Assembly: GCA_015499995.1 (NCBI GenBank) | Contig: JADNRV010000374.1 | Coordinates: 1-43,692 of the forward strand | From: Flammula alnicola | Taxonomy: Eukaryota > Basidiomycota > Agaricomycetes > Agaricales > Strophariaceae | DNA length: 43,692 nucleotides | Direction of reading: 5' to 3' | Shown: one piece after another, positions 31,621 to 42,094 of the stretch | Position numbering within the stretch: the stretch's first letter is position 1 | Layout of the letters: each line of letters opens with the position of its first letter | Made by a program: the position numbers and the translations under genes | The notes under the pieces: generated by a model | What the model was told of the DNA's origin: nothing | The model's database searches: none | Seen by the model: only the letters and a program-made list of their open reading frames with translations

Positions 31621-32590
31621 CATGTCGACGTGAGTAACGCGCGTCATCGCCTCGCCTGCTGCTGTTCATCCCCGCTCTCCCCCTTGTCGTCGTATCGCTG
31701 CTGCCGCCATCCAACCTCGTTGTCAGCGCCATGACGGAGCAGCAACAGCGGTCGTGCTGCTGGCGCTCCGCCCACCTCGTCGTCGTCGTCGTATGGCAGC
31801 GATAGCCGTCGTGCTGGTGCTCCTCCCAGCTCGACGTTGTCGCCGTATCTGAGCGGCAGCCGTCGTGCTGCCGCCGTCGCTGCCACCTCGTCGTCGTCGT
31901 CGTCGTATCCGAGCGGCAGCCGTCGTGCTGCTGCTCTTCCCACCTTGTCGCCGTCGTCGTCGTATCCCAGCGGCAGCCGTCGTGCTGGTGGTGCTCCTCC
32001 CACCTTCCCGTCGTCGCCGTATCTGAGCAGCAGCAATAGGCGCTGCTGCTGCTCGTCGTTGTCGTCACCGTATCCGAGCAGCGGCCGCGATCGTGCGGCT
32101 ATTGCTGCACCACCTTATCGTCGCCGTGTCCGAGCAGGAGCAGCAGCGGTCGTGCTGCCGCGGCTGCTCCCCCTGGTCGTCGCCGTATCCGAGCAGCAGC
32201 TGTGGACACTGCTGCTGCTGCTCCCACCTTGTCGCCGTCGCCGTATGCGGGCAGCAGCCGCCGTCGTGCTGCTGCTGCTGCTGCTGCTGTGTCCACTTCG
32301 TCGCGTCGTGTACAAGCAGCAGCAGCGGTCGTGCTGCTGCCCGTGTTCCCCCGTCGTCGTCGCCGTATCCGAGCAGCAGCAGCGGTCGTGCTGCTGTTGC
32401 CGTTCCCCATCGTCGTCGTAGTCGTACCCATATACGAGCAGCAGCAGCGGGTGTGCTGCTGCTGCTGCGCCCTCGTCGTTAGGGCAGTTGTACCCGTATA
32501 CGAGCAGCAGCAGCCCTCCTGCTTCCACCTGAGCGCTGTCGCCGTCGCCGTGTCCGAAAGAGACGAAGACCACTCAACGGTCGCCATCAT
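31621..32590. repeat. CAG/CTG minisatellite 2
   Basis: Longest array (~0.9 kb) of the same hairpin-bearing unit, in variable 45-66-bp versions such as CCGTATCCGAGCAGCAGC plus GTCGTGCTGCTGCTC. It is in the same orientation as minisatellite 1. Confidence 0.8.
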
Positions 32591-33050
32591 CTCGTCATCC
32601 TGCCTGTGGATTGGGTGAGTGCGGGAGGGAGAGAGGAAGAGCAGAAAACGAATCGAGTCATACGACTCGATTCGTTGCGCACCGGGTGGGTCTCCCCTCG
32701 TGTTCCTCTGCCCCTAAACCCCCCGCCCCAGATACTTCAAAGGCCGGCCCACATCCCTCAAGGAGGGGGAAGGGCACGCGGTGTCGTTGGCGCTAGTGTG
32801 CTAGCCGTGTGTCGATGGGGTGGGCTTGGTGACTTGCTGGCCTGTTCATTCGTGGTGCGACGTAGGGCCGGCGGTGTTGACGTGGAACAGCGGCTGTGGG
32901 TTGGTATTGCGAAATGGCGCGGTGGCAGCGAGGCGATAGGTGAAGATGGGAGTCGAGAGCTGCAGCCTGCGTTCAACCATGGTTGATCGCATTTCGGCGT
33001 AAGCCAAAAACGATTTGATTGGCTAGGACAAGCGGTCCGCGTCTCCGCGT
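32591..33050 (+). repeat. Palindrome core 1, left arm
   Basis: Runs from 'atctcgtcat' through 'tggattgggtgagtg' and 'cagaaaacgaa' to 'ccgggtgggtctcccctcg'. The reverse complement of 33,740-34,085 has the same landmarks. Within it, 32649-32674 is a near-perfect 26-bp palindrome (CGAATCGAGTCATACGACTC and onward) that is missing from the right arm. Confidence 0.7.
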
Positions 33051-33739
33051 CTTCCGTCTTGCTCGTCGAGGATGTCTCGGACGACGTTAAACTGACGGGT
33101 AACTACGTAGATTAGCGTCGGTAAATTTTTAGAATAGAATTATTTCATATTTTAGCAAGGTCCGAGTTGAGCTTTGATCCTCTGGTATAGTGCTACTTAC
33201 ATTTCCAGCCATGGGTGGTGATTTACGGTCTTCTGCAGTCGTCTATCTCACCTTTAGGACCTTAAGAATTTCCTTGAATACTCTGAAAGGTAGATAGTTC
33301 AGTAACAATAGTATACCAAATAAGAATTCCAAAATTTATTTAGGCCTAGTGAATGCTTGTTTAATGATACACCCTTTGCACTCAAGTTAGGCATGAAACA
33401 AATGGGAAATCTTGGATCAACTCGACATCCTTCATGTTATTTCAAATCCCTGTCCCTCGACATTTCGTTGAAGCTCCTTGAGGCATCTAGAATACTTCTA
33501 ACTAATCTAGAGATGATATCTGACATATTATTTTTAATTTCAGAAATCTCAAAGGGGGCCATCCGTAGAGTTTGCGATTTCGAGCGCCCGAAATCACCAC
33601 TTTCACATGAGTATCATATATGAGCATAATATCATATCATATGTTGAGACTCCAAGGTAATTTTTAATCTCAGTAATTTCAATGGATATTTTAGGATATA
33701 AATTATGTTTCAAACGGTCCTAGAATTGGTTTACAGTGG
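33051..33739. other. AT-rich core 1
   Basis: Unique AT-rich DNA between inverted arms. Its small frames have no recognisable domain. A 'gcccgaaatcaccact' segment at about 33,588 is also found in core 2 (about 37,502), suggesting related cores. Confidence 0.5.
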
Positions 33740-34085
33740 CGTTGACGCTATCTTCGACGACGAGAAAGCTCCGGAAATTGAGCGGTCCGGTAATTTCAAG
33801 CTCCGCTTGAGCCGCGATCAACAATTTTCAACATCATTAGACGCTCATCCCCAACGCCTGCCACCTCCCTCTTCGCTCACGAACCATCCGGCCGCACCTC
33901 CACTTTCCATCTCCTCGAAGCCACTACATAGGTGTCCAACCAATTCGCAACCAATTCGCAAGGGGGTGACAGGTGAGAAGACGCGAGGGGAGACCCTGGT
34001 AGAGGGAGACCCACCCGGTTCGTTTTCTGTTCTTCATCTCTCCCTCCCCTCACTTACCCAATCCATTGGTTAGATGACGAGATGG
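33740..34085 (-). repeat. Palindrome core 1, right arm (inverted)
   Basis: Reverse-complement match to the left arm at 32,591-33,050, with 'gggagaccctggtagaggga' and 'acccacccggttcgttttctg'. It is partly diverged. Confidence 0.7.
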
Positions 34086-34870
34086 TGACCTTGAAAGGTC
34101 GTCGTCTCTTTTCTTCTGCTCGGACACGACGATACGGCGACGGCGACGAGGTGGGAGCAGCAGCAGCAGCATTCCCACTGCTGCCGCTCGGATACGACGA
34201 CGACGAGGTAAGGGGAGCAGCAGCACGACGGCTGCCACTCCGATATGGCGGCGACGGCAAGGTAGGGAGCGGCAGCAGCACGACGGCTGCTGCTGCTCAG
34301 ATACGGCGACGGCGACGAGGTAGGAGTGGCAGCGCGACACTGCTGCTCGGATATGACAACGGCGGCGAGGTGACAGCGGCAGCACGACCGCTGCTGCTGC
34401 TCGACAATGGCGGCGAGATGGCAGCAGCGGCAGCAGCATGACCGCTGCCGCTGCTCAGCTACAGGGACTACGTCGAGGTAGGAGGAGCAGCAGCGCGACG
34501 GCTGCCGCTCGGATATGACGACGACGACGAGGTGGCAGCAGCGGCAGCAGCACGACGGCTGCTGCCACTCGGATACGACAACGACGTCGAGGTGGGGGCA
34601 GCGGGGGCAGCACGACGGCTGCCGCTCGGATACGACGACGACGACGAGGTGGCAGAAGCAGCAGCAGCGGTCGCGCTGCTGCTGCTTGGATACGACGACG
34701 ACGAGGTGGCAACGCGGCAGCAGCACGACCGCTGCTGCTGCTCGGATACGACAACGATGACGAGGTGCCGGCGGCAGCAGCAGCACAACACGATCGCTGC
34801 TGCTGCGATGCGATACGACGGCTACGGCTACGGCGAGGTGTCGCATTACCCCCACAACCCGGACGACGGC
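34086..34870. repeat. CAG/CTG minisatellite 3 (inverted)
   Basis: Same unit as minisatellites 1 and 2 in the opposite orientation: GATACGACGACGACGAGGTG, then gcagcagcagcacgac-type and GCTGCTGCTCG segments. Confidence 0.8.
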
Positions 34871-34889
34871 CTCCGCTCTCGTCCTTTCT

Positions 34890-36000
34890 CTCTCGTCCTG
34901 TAAATTTAGCCTTAATAGTTGTTAGAATACATAGTAGTTTAATAATAATATATTCATTATTTTTGCCTAATTCATGCTTAAGTGCCCGAAAGGAAATCCT
35001 CGTCATTTGTTCGTATCTAATCTATAGATAACGCTGAGGCACGAACGTCGGCACCTAAAAATATCATGCCGGGACGCTCGGCGTCTAATTTTAGAACGTC
35101 ATCCAAAGTCATCCTCGTCAATCCACCCATTCCCGCCCCCGTGAGGCGCGCAAAGGGCGGCAATGGGTAGCAATATATTATTAGACCCTATTAGATTTTT
35201 TCCCCGCTGTCCAAACCCCCCCCCAACGATGAGCGCGAGCCAAATCACCACCCCAAGCATCAAATCCAACATTATTGACATCTGTTTACTATCAGCCCCG
35301 CCCCAATTGGAAGCGTCATCCAAAGCCAAGCGCCCAATCCACCCATTCCCGCCCGCTGGCAGGCGCGGAAACACCCAGGATAGGTCAAATTATATTTATA
35401 GACTGCAAAATAATTTTTTCCAGGCCCCAAAGCGCCCCCAATAATGTGCAGCAACCAAAATACAGACCCGGACGTCATTTCGTGCATTATTGACAGCTAT
35501 TTACCATGAGCCCTGCTCCAAGCCGATCGGAACTAAAGATAGATTACAAGTGCCTAAAATTAAAAATAGATTGCCAGGAACATGATGTCACAGAAATGAT
35601 GCTCTCCCCGAAATACCAGTTATTTTTAGAACGTCATCCAAAGTCATCCTTTCAAATCCACCCCGTCCCGCCCCCCATAGGGTGCGCATATGACGGATTT
35701 GGATAGAGAAAAATCAGGGCTATGCAATGGTATTTTCCCCCCACCCAAAACCGCCCGCGACGATGAGCAGCACCCAAAATACATCCCCGGACATCAATTC
35801 CTGCATTGTTGACATGTATTTACTATCACCCGCCCCCAGCAGCAGCTGTATATGCTGCCCCGGCACCCCGGCAGCCTTTTAAAAGTGTCTTGCATGGCCT
35901 TAGGCCACGGCCCAAGCGGCCCAAACCCGCTATAGATGTATAAGGTAGTTAGCCCACAGCCTAGGAATCATATATAATTCTAGCTTACAAGGCTGGTATA
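34890..36000 (-). repeat. Foldback unit C' (inverted copy of A/B)
   Basis: The reverse complement starts TGTAAGCTAGAATTATATAT at about 35,994 and follows unit B ('cctaggctgtgggctaacta', 'gtttgggccgct'). It then shows three GGGGCGGG-type subunits and ends in the ATCTATAGAT/'gcgtctaattttagaacgtc' area at 35,010-35,100. Confidence 0.78.
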
Positions 36001-36002
36001 CA

Positions 36003-36620
36003 AGAAGCAGCACTGGGCGCTGCTTCTGCTGCTGCTCCTGCCTTGTCGCCATCGCCGTATACGAGCAGCAGCCACCGTCGTGCTGCCGTTGCTCCGCCCT
36101 CCTCCGAGTCGTCGTCGTGTCCGTATACGAGCGGCAGCAGCGGTCGTGCTGCCGCTGCTGTTCCCACCTCGTCGCCGGCGTCATATACGAGCCTGCTGCT
36201 GCCGCTCCCATCTTGCGGTCGTCGTCGTATCCGAGCGGCAGCTGTCGTGCAGCTGCTCCTCCCACCTCGACGTCGTCGCCGTATCTGAGAAGCAGCAGGG
36301 GGCACCGCTGCTGCTGCTTCCACCTTGTCGCCGTCGCTGTAGACGAGCAGCAGCAGCCATCGTGCTGCAGCTGCTGTTCCCGTCGTCGTCGCCGTTGTGT
36401 ACAAGCAGCAGCAGCAGCCGTCGTGCTGCTGCTGCTGTTCCCGTTGTCGTCGCCGTATCCGATCAGCAGCAGCCGTTGTGTGACTACTGCTGCTTCTATC
36501 TCGTCGCCGTGTCCGAGCGGCAGCCGTCGTGCTGCGGCTCCTCCCAACTCGTCGTCGTCGCCGTATCCGAGCAGCAGCCGCGGGACCGCTGCTGCTGCTG
36601 CTGCTACCCTCTCGTTGCCT
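36003..36620. repeat. CAG/CTG minisatellite 4
   Basis: The same hairpin-bearing unit, in the orientation of minisatellites 1 and 2. It starts immediately outside the terminal sequence of unit C'. Confidence 0.8.
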
Positions 36621-37000
36621 TCAGGTAAGTGGGTGGATGGAGGGAGGAAGGAGAAAATGAATCGAGTCGTACGACTCGATTCGTTGCTTACCAGGTGGGT
36701 CTCCCTCTCACAGGGTCTCCCCTCGTGTCCTTACCCCTCATCTCCCTCCCATCTCCTTCCAGAGCCGGCCCACATTATCTCGATGAGGGAGAGGGGCAGA
36801 CAGAGACGGGGGCGGCTTCACTTGCGTCGTAGGCACCTGGATGGTGGACGGGGTGGATGAGGGAGAGGTGAAGGAGGGTGGTGGTGGTTGGAGAACCGAC
36901 TCGAGTCGTTGTTGATGGTCATCCGGCGTTTTCCGAGAGTGACGCGATTGGCTGGCAAACTCGGACCGGCCAAACACCCAAATGTTTGTCGACGTTTCTA
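36621..37000 (+). repeat. Palindrome core 2, left arm
   Basis: Contains a perfect 24-bp palindrome at 36659-36682 (starting GAATCGAGTCGT), 'aggtgggtctccctct' and 'cagggtctcccctcg', and the 62-bp segment 36911-36972 that is repeated in reverse at 37685-37746 with a single mismatch. Confidence 0.8.
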
Positions 37001-37684
37001 ACATCTCCGAGCCCCCTAGAGCTGCCAGAAAAGGGAGGAAAAATATATTTATATTTATAAGTAGTGTAAAATATATTTCAAACCTTTCCAGAGGTCGAAA
37101 ACTTGCCGATTTATGGAGAGATGTTCAAACGAGGTGATTTCGGGCATTTGAGGTCGGATATCTTCCATTGGGTTACTTGAAGTTGTATCGAACTGAGGAT
37201 AATGTAATAGAACCATTATTTGAATCAAATAGAACATTTCCAGATACTGTGTGAGGTCTATAATGAGTCAGGATTTTCAAAACTTCGAAATTCCATCTTC
37301 GTGATCATATTGTCCCAAAGATTTCTGATTCATTGCATGCATTAATTGACGAGAATGTCTGTACTGTGGCACATACTCTAAAACCTATCTCGGAAACCTC
37401 TGAAACATGGGGTAATATCACCCTGTAATGAAACTATCTCATATGTCGAGCTATCAATAAGATTATTATAGTACTAAACGCAATGTATCTGTCTTCAAAA
37501 TGCCCGAAATCACCACTCTCGCTCGCAAACTCAATTTAACAAGCATTACTATTATTCTTTTGACTGTAAATTTAATATTTGTGCCCCAAACGACATAGTA
37601 CATATATTCCGATGATAAATCTACCCTTATCTGTGCTGTGGATGTCCTCGGGGACATTTGAGACCTCGACGACGGATCGGAGGC
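37001..37684. other. AT-rich core 2
   Basis: No gene recognised. It shares 'gcccgaaatcacca' with core 1, and 'ggtgatttcgggcattt' (about 37,133) is its own inverted partner. Confidence 0.5.
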
Positions 37685-38095
37685 TGGCCGGTCCGAGTTT
37701 GCCAGCCAATCGCGTCACTCTCGGAAAACGCCGGATAACCATCAACGATGGTTCAACGTCGTTGATGGTTATCTTCCACCACCATCCCTCCATCCTTCCC
37801 CGTCTCTCTGGCCTATCCCGACCCTTAAGGACTTTAATAAAGGTTGGTAAGTCTTTTATTTATATAATCTTTCTTGTATTCTAACATTTTGGGCTGTTAA
37901 TAGGTGCGGTACAATTCGAACGAGACCCACCACCACCTCGCGTGCCCCTCCCCTCGTTGACGGACGGGCTGACTTGGGAAGGATGCAGGTAGGAGATGAG
38001 GGGTTAGAGTGATCAAGGGGAGACCCTGGCAGAGGGAGACCCACTCGGTACGTGGTAAACTCCACGATTCATTTTCGATACCCCACGGCTCACCC
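37685..38095 (-). repeat. Palindrome core 2, right arm (inverted)
   Basis: 37685-37746 is the reverse complement of 36911-36972. Further right, 'ggggagaccctggcagaggg' and 'agacccactcggta' match the left arm in reverse. No inverted minisatellite follows, so this copy lacks its right outer part. Confidence 0.8.
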
Positions 38096-38566
38096 TTCCA
38101 CCCACAGGTCAAAGAGGAGACGACGTAGTCTCCTCTTTCAACGTCGAACGTCGTCTGGGTATACCAGACGGCGTTCGAGTTCATTCTGGTGGCCTTCGAC
38201 CCCCGCCGCCCTGTCGTCTTGGCTCCCCAAAGCCGCCCACGCGCCTAGTCCATAGGTCACCCTCTTAGGCTGGTATGCCCGCATGCGGATGCCAAATGCC
38301 ATCGCCCCCAGCCCTGTCGTCAATTTCTGGACAACACCGCCACCCACAGAACACGCGACAACGGCGCTGCGGCCCTACCTCCTCCCTCCTCCTTCCTTCC
38401 CTCTCTTCTCTGCCACACCGCGCTGATAGGGCCGCAAACCGGCCGCGCGTGAATTTCGCGATATATCATCTTCTACCTATAGAATATAACCGAGATAGAG
38501 AGACTATAACGCACCCAAGTTAGTAGTCTAAGGCCTAGCTATGCGACTACTAGCTGTCATATAACC
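38096..38566. other. Junction region with a strong hairpin
   Basis: AAAGAGGAGAC at 38111-38121 and GTCTCCTCTTT at 38128-38138 are perfect reverse complements around a 6-base loop. A second near-palindrome (gtctgggtataccagac) follows at about 38,155. No gene recognised. The region separates the foldback complex from the LTR element. Confidence 0.5.
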
Positions 38567-39953
38567 TGTGACAATGGTAATCAGACGCGGTTCAGAGCTA
38601 GCTGAGTCCGTATGATAAGCCGGGAGACAGTTAAAAGTTAGAAACAGTGAAATATAGAACGCACAAGTCATAAACGACTAGCGAGGCATAAAACGCACCA
38701 TGGGGAATAAATTAAAAGACTTCTGGATGCTTTGGAAGTAGTGCGCGGCGAATTCAGTACAATCAGTGTATTGCTGAATAGCTAGCTACAAAATACTACA
38801 ACTAGGAGCGCGAGACACAGCTAGTGAAAGCGAGACGCGAGTGCGTCGACTACTAGCGGGTGTATCTTGTGACTTACCGGGAGACGCACGGGACGCGGAC
38901 GCGTTAGTTAGACGCACGCTCTACCCTCTACCCGCGGGAGTACCAAAAGTAGTAATAGGACGAGAAAGGAAAGAAGAAACCGGCATCAATGATGGCCGCA
39001 GATCCGGAATAAAGCGGTACCGCTAGCCGAGACGCACGCATGATGCGCATGGTACGCGGAAGTCAGGAGCGTCCTAGCGCGCTAAAATGGGATGAATTTC
39101 CAAATCCCTTGACCTCTATCTGGTCACCTGGAATACCCAACCCTATACCCATTGCCTGCAGGCATTATTTACACGAGATAAGAATGTTTTACACTATTTT
39201 ATTCGCATACTAGAACCACACATAGCTGTAGTATAAAAGATGTACCTATGTAGCTAGTTACCTTAAGCAATCTCTTCCCAGTTTTATTTCGAGCTAAGAC
39301 GCAGTGTCTAGTAAGAAAGAGGACGAATAAAGGAACAGTTTGACTTCAATAGAGTTCGTTTGAAAGCCAGAAGAAGGCTTAGTGTTAAAGAGAAGTTCTT
39401 GAGGACAAGGTCCAAGAATTTAGAAGCCAGAGAGTGCTTAGAGGCCAAGAGAGCGCCTAGAGAGTCAGAAACAGAGTCCACAGTGGGCTAGCAGATCGTT
39501 CAGAAGGTAGCGCACAGTGCGGCCTTAGTTTCAGACCAGTTCCCAAAGCTTCAGAGCAGCTAGTGGCATCGAAATTCGAGCTAGCAGCGTCCTAGAGAGT
39601 TCCTCTCAAATAAAAACCATAAAAATCAATAAAACCGTTCATCCCTGTGATAAAACGAGGCTTAAAACTACAATAAAACGTGTGTTTGAATAATCCCTCA
39701 TACCCACTTTAAACGAACCGCGAGGCGCTGTCTACAAGTCAGCTAGCTAAATAAAACAAACACTGTGGAGTACAGCACACTACATATTTCTGAAGCTAGT
39801 AGAGCGTCGCTCGACCTAGTTAGGATCTCGCTCCGCAGTTGTGTGTGTTGTTTAGGTCGCTGAGCGCGTAGCGGGTCTCTCATCTGGAGCCCACCGCGAG
39901 GGGTGGTTCAGAAACATATTTTATTGGAACTTTGAAATTCGTAGCATTACACA
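38567..39953 (+). repeat. Candidate 5' LTR of the Ty3-type element
   Basis: Non-coding sequence starting TGTGACAATGG and ending GCATTACACA, giving TG...CA termini with short inverted ends (TGTG/CACA). It lies directly upstream of the gag leader. It is dense in CTAG tetramers, like the coding part. The 3' LTR lies outside the window, so the limits cannot be verified; a short leader (39,954-40,020) follows. Confidence 0.35.
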
Positions 39954-40020
39954 AAACCGGTACAATTGAGCGAGGACGTTTGTAAAAGCGAAATCAATCG
40001 AAAAATACCACATCTAGTCA

Positions 40021-42003
40021 GTGAAAACGGCGCCTAAGCCAAGCAATCCGCCGTCGTCGTTGGCGAGACCCACGCAGCCAGCTAGTGGACCTTCACAAAG
40101 CGGGCCGCAACCCAGAGGTACGCGTAACTCGCAAGCCGCTGGTCAAATACCGGGACTACCTAACGAAAACCCGGGAAAGAAAAGGAGAAGAAGGAGGAGT
40201 AACACACCGAAATCGAGCACGATTGCGGAACAAAACGAGCCAGTTGGAGAAACTAGTGAAAACCGAGCGTCTGTAGAGCCTCAAACGGAAGAATTCCGTT
40301 CAGCAAAATCAGAACCTCTGTCACCTAGCCTCTCGATAAGCTCGAAAGAAACTAGCTTGCTAAAAGAGAAAATACCCGAAGATTGGGACCAAGCTAGTGA
40401 GGAAGAACTAGGAAAGGAGTTACTAAAGGAAATTCAGCTAGGACGAGATTTAGGACTAGACAAAGAGGAGGAGAGCAGTCCATCCACTAGCAAAGAAAAA
40501 CAGAGACAAAAATCTCAACCAGAAAAGCAGGAGACATACTCAGCGGCTTTTGTGAGACTTATAGTAGAGCTAGCTAAAAAGAAACTAGGAAGACCCGATA
40601 CTACGCCCATCATGCCGATGCCAGCTAGGAATCAGAAGGGGGCGCCTCAGTTTGAAGATAGCAGGCCGGAAGAGTTGTTGAGATATTTCGACGACTTAGA
40701 GGAGTGTTTCAAAGGGAATACGGGATTGACGGACGTCGATAAAAAGAAATATGTTGGACGATACGTATCGCCCAGAATAGAGGCGCAATGGCAATCCTTT
40801 GACTCATATGCGGGCGCAGGAAAAACCTACGTCGACTACAAGAAAGATATCATTAAGGATTACCCCGAAGCTATAGGTCTATCTACTGGATCTCTGAAGC
40901 GCCTTAAACAAGTGTGCAAAGAAAATCAGAGAATCGGAGAATCGGATCTCTCGGAGCTGTTAACGTTCAAAAGAGCGTTTAAAGTCGAGTCCAAGAAGCT
41001 AGCGGAAGCACCGACGTTGCTAGCGAATCATACGCTAGTAGCCTACTTTGCGGGGTGCCTCACCTCAGAATTCCGAAACCGAGTATATGCCAAGCTAGAT
41101 CTGCAGGCAACTCAGTCAAAGGATATGCTGGATTTCTTAATCAGCAATAATGTGGGAGGACTCACCGCGTCGACTGCACCACCAGCTCGGGCGGAAGACA
41201 GGTACAAGCTAGACGAGTTTATCCGAGTGGCAGAAGACCTAGCTCGGGCACTAAATCCTGGAGCCACAGGAGTGGAAAGGGAGGAGTTACCACTGGTTCC
41301 TCCGGTCAGGATAAAAACGGAGAGCATGGTGCTAGCTCCAGTACAACGAGAGCTAGAGAGTATCAAGCAGGAGTTTTCCATCTTCAAAGATTGGATAACA
41401 ACTAGCGAGAGAAATCAGAAGCAATTGTTGGATGAATTCAAAAATAGTATTCATCAGCAGACTAGGATGGTGCAGCAAATGCCTCCACCCCAGCCGGCGC
41501 CTATGAGAATGTACCAGCCCCCACCGCCTCCAATGATGCGCTATCAGCCGCCAGAAGCGCCTAGGAATTGCTTCTACTGTCATATGACTGGTCATATGTA
41601 TAGAGATTGTCCAGTGCGCCAAGCGCATCTGACGACTGGAAAAGTGAATCTAGGAGACGGGGGAAAACTGTACTTCCCCGACGGGAGAATGATCTCATTT
41701 GACCCAACTAGGCCTGTCAAGGATCGAGTAGATGAGTGGCACGCGAAGCAGAAAACCGACGTCGCGTTCCAATCATGGGAAACCGAGAGCGTACCAGGGA
41801 TATATCATCTCCAAGCGCATCAAGGCTCCATGTCTCTCTACACGAACCAGCAGAGAGATCAGAGGGACGAGGTGATAGAAAAATTGAGACAAGAGTTGCA
41901 GGGGAGGCCAGGTCCGTCCTACCAGTCGAGGCCTAGCACGGTCTATCAGCAGCAGCGACGAGAGAGATGGATGAGTATAGAGAGACGTATGAGGAGATGC
42001 TAG
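40021..42003 (+). CDS. Ty3-type LTR retrotransposon Gag
   Basis: The frame is open from 40018 (TAG at 40015-40017) to TAG at 42001-42003. The first codon before KTAPKPSNPP is GTG rather than ATG, and the first in-frame ATG is near 40,613, so the start is unclear or lost. The N-terminal part is basic then acidic (R-rich KKRRRRRS, later SEEELGKE). The middle has a retrotransposon-gag-like helical domain (FEDSRPEELLRYFDDLEECF to YVDYKKDIIKDYPEA). A proline-rich linker leads to a zinc knuckle C-X2-C-X4-H-X4-C at 41,569-41,610 (CFYCHMTGHMYRDC). Near 41,966 the -1 frame offers a longer tail (MDEYRETYEEMLAAEKQG) that stays open to 42089, suggesting frameshifting or an indel. Confidence 0.78.
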   Translation: MKTAPKPSNPPSSLARPTQPASGPSQSGPQPRGTRNSQAAGQIPGLPNENPGKKRRRRRSNTPKSSTIAEQNEPVGETSENRASVEPQTEEFRSAKSEPLSPSLSISSKETSLLKEKIPEDWDQASEEELGKELLKEIQLGRDLGLDKEEESSPSTSKEKQRQKSQPEKQETYSAAFVRLIVELAKKKLGRPDTTPIMPMPARNQKGAPQFEDSRPEELLRYFDDLEECFKGNTGLTDVDKKKYVGRYVSPRIEAQWQSFDSYAGAGKTYVDYKKDIIKDYPEAIGLSTGSLKRLKQVCKENQRIGESDLSELLTFKRAFKVESKKLAEAPTLLANHTLVAYFAGCLTSEFRNRVYAKLDLQATQSKDMLDFLISNNVGGLTASTAPPARAEDRYKLDEFIRVAEDLARALNPGATGVEREELPLVPPVRIKTESMVLAPVQRELESIKQEFSIFKDWITTSERNQKQLLDEFKNSIHQQTRMVQQMPPPQPAPMRMYQPPPPPMMRYQPPEAPRNCFYCHMTGHMYRDCPVRQAHLTTGKVNLGDGGKLYFPDGRMISFDPTRPVKDRVDEWHAKQKTDVAFQSWETESVPGIYHLQAHQGSMSLYTNQQRDQRDEVIEKLRQELQGRPGPSYQSRPSTVYQQQRRERWMSIERRMRRC

Positions 42004-42094
42004 CTGCGGAAAAACAGGGGACCATCCTAGCATTAACTAGGTCGGGGCAGCCACCTAGGGGAGAAGTCGAGGATCCGGGTTTCGATTGAGTTCG

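Larger units (their letters stand above)
29354..38095. mobile_element. Complex of nested foldback-like repeat elements
   Basis: Overall order: unit A (29354-30250), minisatellite, unit B (30706-31620), minisatellite, arm, AT-rich core, inverted arm, inverted minisatellite, inverted unit C' (36000..34890). A second copy follows: minisatellite, arm, core, inverted arm, to 38095. A/B and C' share the terminal 'TGTAAGCTAGAATTATATAT' (A and C') and long similarity in opposite orientation. No transposase or other protein is recognisable, so it would be non-autonomous. The architecture resembles foldback elements (long inverted repeats made of tandem repeats around a unique core). Confidence 0.65.

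Noticed and set aside
30255..36860. Many long open frames on both strands in the CAG/CTG arrays
   Set aside because: Triplet-based repeats free of stop codons are open in several frames at once; the translations are Ser/Cys/Ala/Arg/Leu runs with a 15-residue period and no domain.
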